Shown: positions 11,286 to 23,424, counted from the stretch's first letter. The stretch is DNA of 64,000 nucleotides from Phytophthora quininea (GCA_011947345.1 JAAVTG010000666.1:208156-272155); one strand, 5' to 3'. Made by a program: numbers and translations. The notes: a model not told the origin generated them from the sequence alone.

Positions 11286-13106
11286 ATGCGCAACCATCGC
11301 CGCAGTCCGTGCGTGCTGCTGCTGTTCGCGCTTGTGTGCGTCTGCAGTCGAGCGCTGCTGGTCGCAGGCTCTGTCCACGAGGTGCATGAGAAGGCCACGG
11401 GATGCAAGTTCACAGAGCGCATGTTCGCAGACGGTGCAGGGCCCTGGGGCCTCCACGGCCGCGCCTTCGTGCGCGTCAACGCGACGCTGCGGCCGCTGAC
11501 GGAGGACGAGACGCAAGACGCCATCACAGTGCGCAGACTCAGCGATTACTTCGATTTTGCGTCGCCGTGGCTGTCTACTCGGCGGATACGGCGCTATCTG
11601 TTGGCTTTGACGCTGATGCTGCTTGCTCCTGGAACTTCTCCAATAGTAGCAACACCGAAGGACAGTTGGAAGGAGGTTTCTATGCTCTGAGCAGTGAGAG
11701 ACAAGTGCAGCTGAATATGACGTTCTATCCCAAGCAAGGAGGGCTGCAGACAGCGCTGCTGGTGCCCTGTTGGAAGCAGAAGAGCGCGGCGTTTGGGTAT
11801 CCCGTCAGTGCCGACGAGTTCGTGGCGTATCCGATGGTGGACCCACTACTGCATATGGATCTGGAGGTGGCGTTCAAGAACCCCTACGGGTATCTGCCTG
11901 CGCTGCTGTATGGACTCCTCCCGTTCAAGTAAGTGACCAAGTTGTGAGGGCCAAGTGGTGACGATCAACTGATTTCTGTTTGTCTTACGATAGCGGGATT
12001 TTGTCGCTCTTGTATGCACTCGTGGACGTGTACTTTGTGATTTTGATCTATTGCCATCGAGAAAGTGTCGTTGGGACGCATTTCTTCCTGTTGGCGGTGT
12101 TGTTGCTTGCGACTTGTACGTCCTGGAGTGTGGCTATTGCGTTTTTATTTTTATTGACATCGTTTTGACTTTCAGGTGAATCCGTGGCGTGGTTTGTGAC
12201 GTACAAGTTGTTGAATGACTCGGGTGTACCAGTCTGCTGTCCGTATCCGGATTCTGTATTGCTATCGACGTTCGTGAAGGTGCTAGCTGGTATGGTGGCT
12301 CGCATCGCGGCGACGCTCGTTAGTCTTGGCTATGGCATCGTTCGTAGACAAATCTCGTGGCCAGAAGTTTTTGTGGTTTCCGGGCTGGGCGTTTGCTACT
12401 TCGTTGCTGTCGGGGCATTGGAGGTGAGCCACCTCGCGAATCAATCGGATGGCGACGTTCGGCCGCCCGCAGAGTGGGAAGCGCTCGTCATTATGACAAA
12501 CGCATGTTTCAGTGGGTGGATCTTCTTGTCACTGTCACTTACGCGCAAGAATCTTGCTGCCTTCGGCCAGGTAATGTAGTTGCACTGATGATTTCAATGT
12601 GACGTATTCTCATCTTGCTATATGGATGTGCAGACAGCGAAGCTGCAGATGTACACGGCTTTGAATCGCATCCTCGTCACGTACGTGTTGATATCGTTTT
12701 TGTTGATGGCGATCGAAGGAGCTGTGTACGTCCCCGCACTTTTGTATTTATTTTCCACCTCGCGCGAGGACTTATTGTGGTATTTCTTTCATTTCGTAGT
12801 TACTCGGGGGCGATGTGGCTTCCATGGACATACATTTGGCTTGTGTGGGCGGGTACGCGCCTGCTTTTCTTCGGTATCCTGGCGGTAATCGTGTACTTGT
12901 GGAGACCTACGCAGCACGGGTTGCTCTACGCTCGCATGGATCAATTACCCAACCGAGAGCCAAACACTCCATCTTCGATTGCACGCGGGATCGGACTGAC
13001 CCAGCGTGTGACCTCAGCGGTTGATGACGATTCTCCGACAGCTAAACCACCCGCGACATCAATGTCAACTGGCAGTCCCACCGCTTCCACGACCGAGTCG
13101 CTGTAA
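11286..13106 (+). CDS. Seven-transmembrane protein of the TMEM87/GPR107 (Lung_7-TM_R) type, copy B
   Basis: Start MRNHRRSPCVLLLFALVCVC is a signal peptide; the longer frame from 11241 lacks one at its very start and is less likely. The lumenal domain is followed by NPYGYLPALLYGLLPF, the same hallmark as the divergent neighbour, then helices containing LIYCHRESVVGTHF, PVCCPYPDSV, SLGYGIVRRQIS and YLWRPTQHG. Inferred exons: 11286-11928, 11994-12115, 12176-12570, 12634-12725, 12800-13106. One frame break near 11550 looks like a lost base. Intron number differs from the neighbour (four against three). The tail is Ser/Thr/Pro-rich rather than acidic. Probable Golgi or endomembrane protein; function inferred from family only. 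Confidence 0.83.
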
Positions 13107-13690
13107 AGCGATCCCGAAAGGTAGGAAATTGATGGAGCAGTAATTATTATGAGGCCTTCCCCGGTCAGATCGTCCATGCAGAGAGCTCTATTAACCAGAT
13201 CGACCGTGAGAGCGGCCGCAGCTGTAATGCATGACGGCATTTTGGTCACCAACTTGAGTGCAACTTTCATCTTCGCATATCTACTGAAGCTGCAAGGTGC
13301 GTTAGCTGTATTTATCATGCTACTCACTATTTTTATTGCCTGGCCGTTGTAGCAATCGTCTGCAAGCAACGGGGTTGTTCCTCACCAGAACTGGAAGCTG
13401 GATTAGCACGATAAGAACGTCAAGGCAAGGTAGCAGTAGTGCTAACCTGAACTGGCATCAGTACTGGGCCAAGACTTGACGAGGACGAGGACTCGAGCTC
13501 AGCAGCCAACGACCGATCTCACAAGGAAGTCAACCACTCCATGCAAGGTGCTCTCTCGTAAGGAAAACGGCAGTTCGATTGACACAAGAAGAGCCGATAC
13601 ACCCAACCAGCAACTCATAGCTGGCGTTCCGACCAAGTTCCAAATCCCCACTGGATGGGAAGGGGATTCATGCGTCAATCCGTGCACCCG
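13107..13690 (+). other. Uncertain 5' region, possible unresolved exons
   Basis: This stretch has no convincing long frame. Short open segments at 13149-13352 and 13476-13748 are bordered by GT..AG-like sites (for example GTGCGTTAG near 13299) and could be upstream exons of the next gene, but no recognisable protein sequence supports this. Transcript data would be needed to decide. Confidence 0.3.
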
Positions 13691-14119
13691 ATGGACTCAA
13701 GCGAGGCCGGCACTCACAAAGTTGGCGACGACGACTGGCAAGACATAGCAACTGAGAACGCGTCCGAGACGGCTCAACCTGAAAGCACCGATAGCGGTCG
13801 AGGGCCACCGTCATCTGCCATGGGCGCCAGCGCGGAGTTGGATCCATCACGACCGCCACTGGTGACGATGAACGGGATGAATGGCCACGAGCTGGACGAG
13901 GACGATCTTGAAAACACTACAGAACTACTGCATCCAGTCACAGGGGCCGGCGATGCAGCTTTTGGGACGGCGAAAATGGGTAGACAGCTCACCTTTGCGG
14001 ACGAGACTGGCGGCGCGTTGGTGGAGATGACTTATTCTAACAGGACACACTACAGCAAGCAGATCACCCCTGGTGCAGTCCAAGGAGTGCCCAAGGGCGG
14101 TTGTTGTGTGATCCAGTAA
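13691..14119 (+). CDS. Small acidic protein ending in a CaaX-like CVIQ
   Basis: Open frame running to a stop at 14117-14119; the start is uncertain (in-frame ATGs at 13655, 13673 and 13691, and upstream exons are possible). The body is hydrophilic and acidic (HELDEDDLENTTELL). A segment LTFADETGGALVEM followed by THYSK looks like a conserved motif. The last residues are KGGCCVIQ: a Cys four from the end followed by two aliphatic residues fits a prenylation CaaX box, and the preceding Cys could be acylated, so a membrane-tethered cytosolic protein is a reasonable inference. Family not recognised. Confidence 0.55.
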   Translation: MDSSEAGTHKVGDDDWQDIATENASETAQPESTDSGRGPPSSAMGASAELDPSRPPLVTMNGMNGHELDEDDLENTTELLHPVTGAGDAAFGTAKMGRQLTFADETGGALVEMTYSNRTHYSKQITPGAVQGVPKGGCCVIQ

Positions 14120-14505
14120 ACCCTTGCAACGTTGAAGTCGATCGACGGTAACGACATTATTGAGCCAGCGGACAGTGACTCTCGTTGGACTAGTTGCTAC
14201 GCTCGCCCTGTTCAAATGATAGCATTGGTAGGAGAGTGCCATGTTTGACTTCATCTACAATCTGCGCACTTCCATTGCAAGTCTTCCCATTGTATCTGCT
14301 CAATCCACAGCATCAACTCACAACAAATCGATCGGCAGCGCCTTGCGGATCAAGCAAACGTGGTAGTTTCTTGACTAGTTACACTTCCCAGCATGACCGT
14401 CTTGTTCCCCAAAATACTCTCAGCGGAATAGCGACAACGAGCCAAGCGCGAGCAGCACAAGCCCGCGCAGGCGTCGAGGTTGCCGTGGCGACCGAGTTAT
14501 CCACT
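14120..14505. other. Intergenic between convergent genes, nothing seen
   Basis: The region contains only short unsupported frames between the 3' ends of the CaaX-ending gene and the eS24 gene. It should contain both polyadenylation sites; no clear repeat or RNA gene was found. Confidence 0.45.
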
Positions 14506-15227
14506 CTACTTGTTGGCCTTGGCGGCCTTGTGGCGAGCGATGCGGCGACCCACACCGCGGATCTTCTTGCCACGGTTCTTGGCCTCCTTGATCTGCTTGC
14601 GAGAAGTCTCGACCTTCTCCTGCAGACCCTGGCGGATCAGACGGTACTTGGGCTCGAAGCGCTTGGCGTCGTTCACCGTGTCGTACACGAGGCCGAAGCC
14701 GGAGCTCTTGCCGCCACCGAACTGCGTGCGGAAGCCGTACAGGAAGACCGTGTTGGCGTCCTTCACCTTGTACATCTGCAGTCGTGGCGAACAGAGCGGA
14801 CGTCAGCCACCAAAACCTCCAAGCGCCATAAAAATGTCCTCCCTCTTCCCAGCCAGCTAATGAGGCTCTGTCTGTAGGAACAATAAAGCCCCACAGACAG
14901 CTCTGAAAGTCCTCGGTCTCAATTGATCTCCCTGTTGGCTATCGTGCTGCTCTGTGGCTGGAAGAGGGAGACTGTACTGCTCTGTATGCTGCTGTTTCCG
15001 TACCTTGGCGATCTTCTCCTGAAGCTCAGCCTTGGGCACGTTAGCGCGGCCCGGGTGGATCACCTCCACGACCTGGTCAAGAGGATCAATCGATTCGTTA
15101 GTCGGACTAGCAGCAGCAAGCAGAGGAGACGGTGGTTGTTGCGGAGCTGTACCATTTGGCGACGAGCCAGCAGGCTGTTGCGGAGGAACTTGCGCGTGCG
15201 CACCGTGACGGGGACCTTGTCAGCCAT
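14506..15227 (-). CDS. RPS24: 40S ribosomal protein eS24 (RPS24)
   Basis: Component of the small ribosomal subunit. Three exons join without frame change: 15227-15153 ([20 protein letters not shown], ending in RRQM), 15072-15004 ([17 protein letters not shown]... KIAK) and 14775-14506 ([20 protein letters not shown] through [13 protein letters not shown] to a Lys-rich end). The total is 137 residues, close to the family norm of about 133. The motif order [20 protein letters not shown]-like GGGKSSGF and [15 protein letters not shown] is diagnostic. No frame damage. The short N-terminal exons and small introns are common for ribosomal protein genes. Confidence 0.95.
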
Positions 15228-15544
15228 GCTTGTTGTCTTTGACTAGAAGTTCTGCAGGGAATGGAGTGAGGCGGCGCTGGGCGGCAGTGTGTTGAGAGAG
15301 CCTCGCACAGCCAACCACTATGGCCGATTGCATCCATTGGCTGAAAATCGCTATTAATTTATCGCTATTTACAGCATGCCCTCAATACAAATTCATAGAC
15401 AACTGCGGAATGGCTTCAACATCAACGGCAACATGATCGATCGACAAGCAAGACGGCACCATGGGAAAACAAGGCAAAGCGACAAGTATATGCACACCAG
15501 CTCTGCGTCTAAAAGTTATCGCTGTCCAACGGGATGCCAATACT

Positions 15545-18170
15545 TTATGCCGTGGCGGCCTCGCCGTTCTGCTTGAGCAGCTTGCTGGCGCGGGCCTCGG
15601 CCTTCTTGGCGGCGTTCTCCTGCAGACGCTCCTCCTCGGCCAGCGCCTTCTTGTGCAGGTCGTCCAGGATCGACTGCTTGTAGTCCTCGAACGTGCCGTC
15701 ATACACCACCACGTCCTGGTCGCCGCACACCCACAGCACGCACTCGGTCGACTCGATCAGACGCGCGTCGTGCGTCACAATCACCACGCCGCCCTCGAAC
15801 TCGCGGATGGCGTCGCACAGCGCGTCGATGGACTCGATGTCCAAGTTGTTCGTGGGCTCATCCAGGATCAAAATGTGCGGACGCATCAGGATCAGCTCGG
15901 CGATCACCACACGAGCCTTCTGACCGCCCGACAGCAGGCGGTTCTTGATCTCGTGGGCGTGGCCCTCCAGACCGACCTTGCCCAGCAAGTTGCGCACTTG
16001 CTGGTACGTTTGGTCCTGGAACAGACGACGCAGATACTCCACGGGGTCTCGCCCATGGGCAGCTTGTCGACAAAGTGCTGGCTGTAAATACCGAGACGCA
16101 CGCGCGGGTTGCGCCGCACCTCTCCTTCCTTCACAACAACCTCGCCTGTGATCATCTTCAGAAGCGTACTCTTACCCACACCATTCGGACCGACAATACA
16201 CACGCGAGAAGTCGTGTCGATACCAAAGTCCGAGTTCTTGAACAGGTACGGCGTGTCCTCGTTGTAGCGGAAGCTGGCTTCACGCACCTCAAGGATCGGA
16301 GGCGACACCACCGTGGTATCCGGGAAGCTGAACTGCACAATGTACTCCTTTGGTCGCTCCAGAAGCTCCATCGGCTGCGATGCCTCGGCGGCGTCGTCAG
16401 GCATCAGCGACTTCTTCTTCTGCGAGCGAGCACCGGGCTCACGTTTCTTCTTGACGATCTCGTTGGCCTTCTTGGACGACTTGCCCGACGCCTTGAGGTT
16501 GCGGAGCTGCTTCTGCTGCTTTTCCCACGCCTTCTCCATCTGCTTGCGCTTCTGCTTCTCCATCTCTCGGAACATGTCGTAGTTGCCCTTGTAGTGCACC
16601 AGCTTCTTGTTTTCCAAGTGCAGCACCTCTGAGCAGACGCTGTTGAGGAAGTCAGCGTCGTGGGAAACCACCAGCAGCGTCTTCTTCCACTTCTGCAGGT
16701 AGTCGTCCAGCCAAATGACGGCGTTCAGATCCAAGTGGTTCGTGGGCTCATCCAGCATCAGCAGCGTCGGCTCCACGTACAGAGCCTTAGCCAGAGAGAT
16801 ACGCATGCGCCAACCACCGGAAAAGTCCTTCGTGACCTTCTCCTGCATGGCCGAGTCGAAGCCCAGACCGAAAAGGATACGACGAGCACGGGCTTCGGCA
16901 GCCGACGCGTTCATGTGCGATAGCTGCTCGTACACCTCGTTCAATCGGTCGTCCAGCGCAGAGTCCTGCTTCTTCTCCAGCTCCGCCAGCAAGAACTTCT
17001 CCTCCTCCAGCAGCGCCCAGCGCTCAGCATCGGCCTTCAGCACGGCGTCCACAGCACGCGTGTCGTCAGCCACAACTTCCTGCTCTACGTACAGGCAGTC
17101 GATTTTGGGCGGAATCTTGAGCTCGCCCAGCGCAATCATCTTCAAGATGGTGGTCTTACCCTGACCGTTAGGCCCCACGAGGCCGTACTTGCCACCAGCG
17201 TTAATGTGCAGCGACGCGTTGTCGTACAGCAGCTTGTTGTGGGCGTTGATGCTGAAGTTCTCAATGTGAATGTCCGTGGCGTTCTCCCAGTTCGAGTCCT
17301 CTGTGAAGGCCTGCTGTGAGACGGAGAACTGCGCGCCATCCATAGGGTTGGCAGCGCGGTGGTACTCTTCCTCCCGCTCCTGGCGCTCCTGCTCCTCTTT
17401 CAGACGCTTGCGCTCTTTGTTGCTGAGTCGCTTGCCTTCCTTGTCCTTTTGCTCTTCTTGTCTTTCTTGTGCTTTTTCTCGCCGTCCTCTTCCTCATCGT
17501 CGTCATCGTCCTCGCCGTTGGTCTCGAAAGGGAGTTTGGACTTTTCTTCTTTTTCTTCTTGTCCTTCTTGTCCTCCTCCTCGGGTGCGTCCACAGGGTCG
17601 AAGAACAGGTCGGTCGAGATCGTTTTCTTCTTGTTTTCTTCTTCTTTTTCTCGACCACTGGCTCAGGCTTCTCCTCTTCTTCGACCTCTTCAACCTCTTC
17701 CTCTTCAACCTCTTCCTCTTCATGGTGGTGTTTCTTCTTGTCTTTCTTCTTGCTCTTCTTCTTACTGACACTGGCAGCCATTTGAGCATACTCGTCCTCC
17801 TCTTCCTCTTCATCCTGCTCTTCCTGCTCTTGTTCCTCCTCGCTCTCGCTGTCCATGAGCGCAGCAAAGTCGACCTTCTTGTTCTTGTTCTTTTGTTCTT
17901 CTTCTTGCCCACACTGGCAGCCACCGCAGCGTATGGATCTTCCTCCTGCTCCTGTTCCTGCTCCTCGTCCGACAGCGTGTGCTGACTCTCCTGCTCCTCC
18001 TGGACCTTGGCGGCCTGACGCTGCGCCTTACGGGCTTTCAGCTTCTCCTTGCGCGCCGCCTTCTTGTCGCCCTCGCCGTCAGCAGACGCGGGGGCAGGTG
18101 GGGCCGCCGCCTTGCCGTCGTCCGAGTCCGAGTCGTCACCGCGACGTCCTTTCTTCTTGCCACGAGCCAT
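15545..18170 (-). CDS. ABCF-family ATPase (GCN20/ABCF1-like)
   Basis: Soluble twin-ATPase ABC protein without membrane domains, a family acting in translation and ribosome function (GCN20/ABCF1 branch). Start [12 protein letters not shown]; the first 270 or so residues are a long Lys/Glu/Asp low-complexity extension with repeated [10 protein letters not shown] and [10 protein letters not shown] units. The first nucleotide-binding domain has Walker [10 protein letters not shown], signature FSGGWRMR and Walker [13 protein letters not shown]; after a basic linker the second has [16 protein letters not shown] and [11 protein letters not shown], ending KQNGEAATA. No intron is needed. Frame breaks near 17890, 17590, 17400 and 16045 are apparent one-base losses, three of them in the repetitive Lys tract. 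The N-terminal extension resembles that of ABCF1 more than GCN20, which needs alignment to settle. Confidence 0.9.
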
Positions 18171-18583
18171 CGTCCACCTACAGATCGATCTTCCTCTGCT
18201 ACGACACCAATGCGAGAATGACCGACCGTGACTGGTGCAAAGCCGCCGCTGCGAAATGGGTACAGGTTGCCCAGAATATGGGAACGAAGGATAAGATGAA
18301 CAGTACCGATGTCCTCAAACGTCCACGCAACGAGTCCAAAACAATATCTGGCATGACTGTCCTTGCGGGAAAAAAGTATAGCTGCAGAACAAGACTTGGT
18401 GTTGCCGTCTTGCGGTCAATGATCGATCTCTGCCGACATTCTTGCTGTTGTTTTTGTCCTAAGCGAGAGCTATCTGCTGCGTCTGCCGCTAGGATGCAAG
18501 TCGATCCAGCGAGGGGTTATACGTCACTGCCAGCTGCTCGAACGCAAGCAATTTTCCCATGGCAAGAGCGTTAGAACGAGCTT
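18171..18583. other. Intergenic, nothing seen
   Basis: Promoter of the ABCF gene and 3' end of the RCC1-repeat gene. No supported reading frame, RNA gene or repeat was noticed. Confidence 0.45.
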
Positions 18584-21500
18584 CTAGTCGTTGTCAATGT
18601 TGAAGTTGACATGGCTACATACCGTTTGACGGACGCCGCATTCGACCTGCGCAACGCGGACGGAGCTCAGCGCACTAATTGCCACTGGAGTGTCTTCGTC
18701 CTCCATCGATCCAGTACCCAGCTTGCCGTCTCGGCCACTGCCCCAGCAGTAGAGCACTCCATCGCCTACACAATGGACAACATGGTCAGAAGCGCAGTAT
18801 CGGAAGCACGCAACACAGTAAACGTACTCGACACCGCAGCCGAGTTATCCTCGCCACAAGACACGTGGGTGATCTCCTTGAACAGCAAAGAGGAAACAAC
18901 TTCGGGGTCCTGAACGAACTGGTAGCTCTTTTGTCGAGCTCCATCGTAACCAGCTTGAAACAGACCCTCGTTTTCAATGTCACCCTGAACCAGCACGTAC
19001 ATTAGCCAGGGTTGCCAGTGCAAAGGGATGTGTACAACGTACCAGCCCAAGCCGCCCGTTTTCAGCATAACCCCAAGCGTATAGAGTTCCCGAGCCAACG
19101 AGAGCTATTCGACAATGTGAATCCTCAGCTTCCACGCCGTATAAAGTTCCCTTCATCTGTGCTCCAATCTAATGGAAAAGCAGTCAATGCGAAGTAAAGT
19201 ATTCACCACAGCAGGAGTGTCCTCACGTCAAAGGGGATTGAGATCACGGGGATCTTGACACCTGCCTTGGACTCTTGCCGGCCTCTTCGGCGCCAAATAC
19301 GCTCATGTCCAGCTAAAACGTCCAGCAGTGCATTAGTCATTGCAACCACTTACAGCGATCGTGGTTTTGCACTGCTTACCCTTGTTGGATCAGGATCCAC
19401 CCGAGTCTGTGCAACGATAACAGCCTTGGCCCCCGCTTTCTGCGCTATCAAAATCTTCACGCCGCATTGGTCAAGTATAAGCACCTAGGATATCAACATG
19501 ATCAATCTTTCTCACCTGCTTTCCGAGGACATCCTCTTTGTACGAAAGTATCGACCACGGTCGGCGCCCTGGCGACCGCAGATGCTCAAGCAACAGCTCG
19601 CCGTGGCGATTCTTCCGCATCATAACGGCAGGAATCCTGAACGCGTCTGCATCTCCGTCCTCCTCGTCGACTTCGAGAGTAAAGGCATCAGCCTCGAGAA
19701 AGTCAAAAGAATTACAACCCCCACTGCTCCTGCATCTTGTGCGTCCTTGACGAGCGCAACCAAAGAGTTCATAAGTCGAGATATGAGCTCACTCGCGTCG
19801 AGCGTCTCAGTGTCAAACGCAACATCTTCTTGGCCAAATTCCAGCACAGCCACGCGATTCACAACTTCGTTCGGTCGAACGTACAGCTTCAGACTTGATA
19901 ATCGCTCGGGCGAGTAAAAGAGCTCCGCACGGACGCCAGTACTTGTGAGAGGTGGTCCGAAAGCGGCAGGCACGCACGGGATCTCGAGCAATTCTGCAGG
20001 CCGTGACGAATCGACAAGTAAGGACAGCCAATACCCCGATGGCGTCCCTCGACCAAGCAGCGTGATTTTTCCCGTGGTTCGAGCAAGACCGGAGCGTAGA
20101 TGCGAGTCCGAGCGGTTGCACACTGCAGCACTGAGAGTTGTTGAAGCCTGCGCGGAGGCAGCAGATGGGGTTGAAACGGTTTGGCTACTGGAGAACTCGG
20201 GCGTTGGCAATGGCACAGCATAAACCGCGCCCGCTATCGCTCTCGAGAGTTGAGCCGGTTGGGACCCAAATTGTGCACATAACGCGATGGCATTCAGTGG
20301 ATCGCCTTCAGTACCTTTTCCATCGGAATTGGCGCTACTGGGCCGTTGACGATACGGGTATTCATCAACAGTTAGTGAGACTTGAATTCGTGCCGTCACA
20401 GCTAGCGCGTGCTCCTTGCCTGCAGCAATGTGGTGTACGCCCAAGGCTGACAGAGCGGCATTTTCCTGAGGCGAAAACGTGTTTTCTCGAGAATCTGTAG
20501 CTCCTCTCCGTTTCCAAGCGCCCCACTCAAAAACGTGCCGTGCAGGGGCTCGTCCAACAGCAAATACATGGTTACCACCCACCGCAACGCTGGTAATCGG
20601 CTCTTTCAGACTGTCAATACGCGTTGGGGAAGGAATGTACACAAAGTTGCTGCCACTGATGTTGGGATCCAAAATCCCACACGGAAGTGATCAGAGTAGC
20701 CGAGACCCAACTGCCCGTCGGAGCCTTCACCCCAGCTAAACACACTGCCATCGTCTGTCACGGCCAAAGTGAAATAGTAGCCGCAAGCCACCTGCGTCAC
20801 GCGCATCTCTTCAAAGTAGCTCGAGTCCAACTGCAGTGGTAGATCAATCACAGGATACTCTCGACCAATGTGCGGATCAAATTGATACCGGAAAATGGCG
20901 TCACTACGTTCTGCATCTTCGTCAGTGGTAGTGAAGTCGCCGTGACCCAGTTGGCCGTAGCCACCAGACCCCCATGTGTAAACAACTCCACTGGCACTCA
21001 ATGCGACGGAGTGCTGACTTCCGAGCCGTGAGTCGACAATCACAACGTCGTTTAGGTCGTCGACCCTGGTGGGCTGTCGACGAATGACACCCCTCCAGCG
21101 ATGAAGCCGCTACCGTCCTGCGGCTGTGGTGGCAAAAGGAAGCCAAACGATCCTGGTACACCAGCTCCCCAAGTGAATACTTGACCGTCCGACGCCACAG
21201 CACTTGCGTGGGTTTCGCTGAGCGATACTTGAGAGATGCGTAGCTCGTTATTCTTGAAAAATGCTGCAAGTAGTGGAGACGAAATGTGTCGAGTGAGTTC
21301 CAAGTGTGCGTGGCCCAACTGGGCTCGAGCATTGGCACCGAACGAGTAGACAGCGCCGTGGTGCGCAAACTGCTCGACCTTCTGCTGCCGCAACCGCTCT
21401 CGCTTCTTCTTGCGCGTGACCACCACGTCCTGAATCTTTTGAGCTGCTTGAGATAGCTCTTGCTCGACTTCCAGCTGAATTTCAAGCCGACGCTCTGCAG

Positions 21501-22380
21501 CTTCGCGTCTCGCCATCATACCCCGTGAACACCTTTGGATCACTACAGCCGCTTCCTCTTCCGATAGATACTCTCGCTGCACGAAACACCGCAGCAGATT
21601 TACGATCTTCGGGGTCTGCTTGACCCACAGAATGAATCGGGCTCGTGAAAGATCTTGCTCGTCGTCCAGATCGCAGTGCACAAAGCACTGGCGAGTGAGT
21701 TCTGCCACTTCGCTCATGGGACACAGCACTGCAAGTCGAGGACCCAGCCCCTTGGTGGCTTTGGATAGACCTCGAACAGCCGACTTGACCAGGATCCCAA
21801 GCTCGTCGCGTGTGATGGCCCCAGAGTCGTCAAAGTCGAAGATGTCGAAAACAGCGCCAGCCTTTTCCTCCAGTTTGCCGTCTGCAGCAGTCAATGCCAG
21901 CGCAGTTAGAAACTCGAGGCCGTTGACGACAGTGCTGCTCTTCATGTTCTGGAAAGTGGCGAACCAGCGCTGCAGCATCGTCCTAAACAGCGGGTTGCTA
22001 CGGAGCCCTACCAAGTCTTCGAACTGCTGTGTGGTGAGGCAGAAGTTGAACGACAGCTTTCGCAGGCGGGAAGACAGGAAGGCGATCTCGTCCAGACCCC
22101 TGCAAGCGACAATGAATCATTGTTGCTGTCAATGCAGAAAAATGGATAGAGCTCGTTCATACCAGACTTGGGTGAGCAGCACCAAGTGACTCAAGACCGC
22201 CGCATCCTGCTCTCGGTACTGCACGCGAGAGAAGCGACCCCCATCAGCCCCCGTCAAGAGCTCGATCTGTAGCGATCGCCAACTCGAAGAGCCGCGACTG
22301 AAACATCGAGCAGCAGGTAAGTCTTGTGGACACTGGGAATTCCATAGACAGGCGAGCGAAGACGACCAGTGGAGCGGCAT
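18584..22380 (-). CDS. Multidomain EF-hand / IQ / RCC1-repeat / PA-like protein
   Basis: Reading from the N-terminus: a calcium-binding EF-hand (DIFDFDDSGAITRDEL), an IQ motif (AAVVIQRCSRGMMARR, calmodulin-type), a coiled coil, RCC1-type blades (VYSFGANARAQLGHAHLE, VFTWGAGVPGSFG, VVYTWGSGGYGQLGHGDF, VFSWGEGSDGQLGLGY), an insert with two segments resembling the protease-associated (PA) fold (AQDAGAVGVVIL; LIAQKAGAKAVIVAQTR followed by IPVISIPFD), and further blades to the end (YCWGSGRDGKLGTGS). Exon 1 ends at about 22163 and joins to 22099; a further intron lies at about 19486-19515 and more are likely near 19190-19330 and 18630-18960. Frame breaks near 21060, 20665 and 19720 look like lost bases. 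Likely a calcium-responsive scaffold; substrate unknown. Its ATG overlaps that of the neighbouring phosphatase. Confidence 0.75.
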
Positions 22381-23351
22381 GGGAGGTCGGGACGACGACA
22401 CTGAGCCCTCGCAGATCCTAGAGCATCTGTTCCTCGGGGCGAGAGCTCACGCGCGCGACAAGGAGCTGCTGCAGCGACTGGGGATCACCCACATCCTTAA
22501 CGTGAGCCCTTCGTCCTCAGTCAATGAGACCAACACTTTGCTGACTGATTTTGTTGGTTGTACAGGTGACGCCGCCCAAGAAGACGGATCCTGTGGCTGG
22601 AGTGCCCAACTTCTTCGAGAAGGAGAAGCTCTTCACGTACCGACGTTGCCCCATCTTCGACAACAAGGCCGAGGATATTTCCAGTGTGCTGGAGGGCTGC
22701 ATCTCCTTCATGGATCAGGCCAAGTACTATGGTATTTCAGCTCTTGATGCAGTGATGACTCGTGGTCTGTTGTTGCTAACGATGGTCAAGTGCTCTCCTT
22801 GTGTGCATGTTTTCATTCTTAGGGCGGATCCTGGTGCACTGCAACAAAGGAGTGAGTCGCTCCTCGTCCATGGTGGTGGGCTACCTCATGAAGATCAACA
22901 GCATGAACTTCGAGCAGGCCTTGGGTTTCGTTGTCGAGCGTCGACCGATGGCCAACCCCAACGAGAGTTTCCGTAGACAACTGCAGGAGTACGAGCGTCG
23001 TCTTCAACGTGCTGTGCCCAAGGAGAAAAGTGCTCGAGCTGCTCGTGGACCAGTTGGCCCTGCCCGTGGCCCCATCGGTCCGTCGATGCCGCCAAAAGCA
23101 ACGTCGAAGGAAGTCGATGGCAGTGGTGATGAACAAGCGGCCTCTATTGGACCGCAGCTACCACCACACCTTGCGAAAGCTCGGACTTCTAACGAACTTG
23201 ATGAAGCTGTAGAAGAAAAGAACCTGCTGCACAAGACAAGACTGTAGTTACCATCGGACCCAGTCTGCCACCTCATCTAAAGCGTCCACGGTTGGAATCG
23301 GGTGAAGACATCAATGCATCCAAGAAGAAAAAGATGGACAAGAATGAATAA
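22379..23351 (+). CDS. Dual-specificity protein phosphatase
   Basis: Cysteine phosphatase acting on phospho-Ser/Thr and phospho-Tyr. The N-terminus (ILEHLFLGARAHARDKELLQ, then GITHILNVTPP) is typical of the MAP-kinase-phosphatase-like fold, and the catalytic signature is VHCNKGVSRSS, containing HCx5RS. After the domain a Pro-rich tail carries repeated RGPxGP and IGPxLPPHL units. Inferred exons: 22379-22501, 22566-22731, 22823 onward. The annotated frame stops at 23247, but a one-base loss near 23225 is likely, because the other frame continues with a second IGPSLPPHL unit and a Lys-rich end to a stop at 23349-23351. No regulatory rhodanese domain is present, so it is an atypical DSP. Confidence 0.87.
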
Positions 23352-23424
23352 CTACCACGACGGCGGTGCAACACAAACGAGCCGCAATAATTCAAGCACT
23401 GTATTGGATATGGATATCGGTCTC

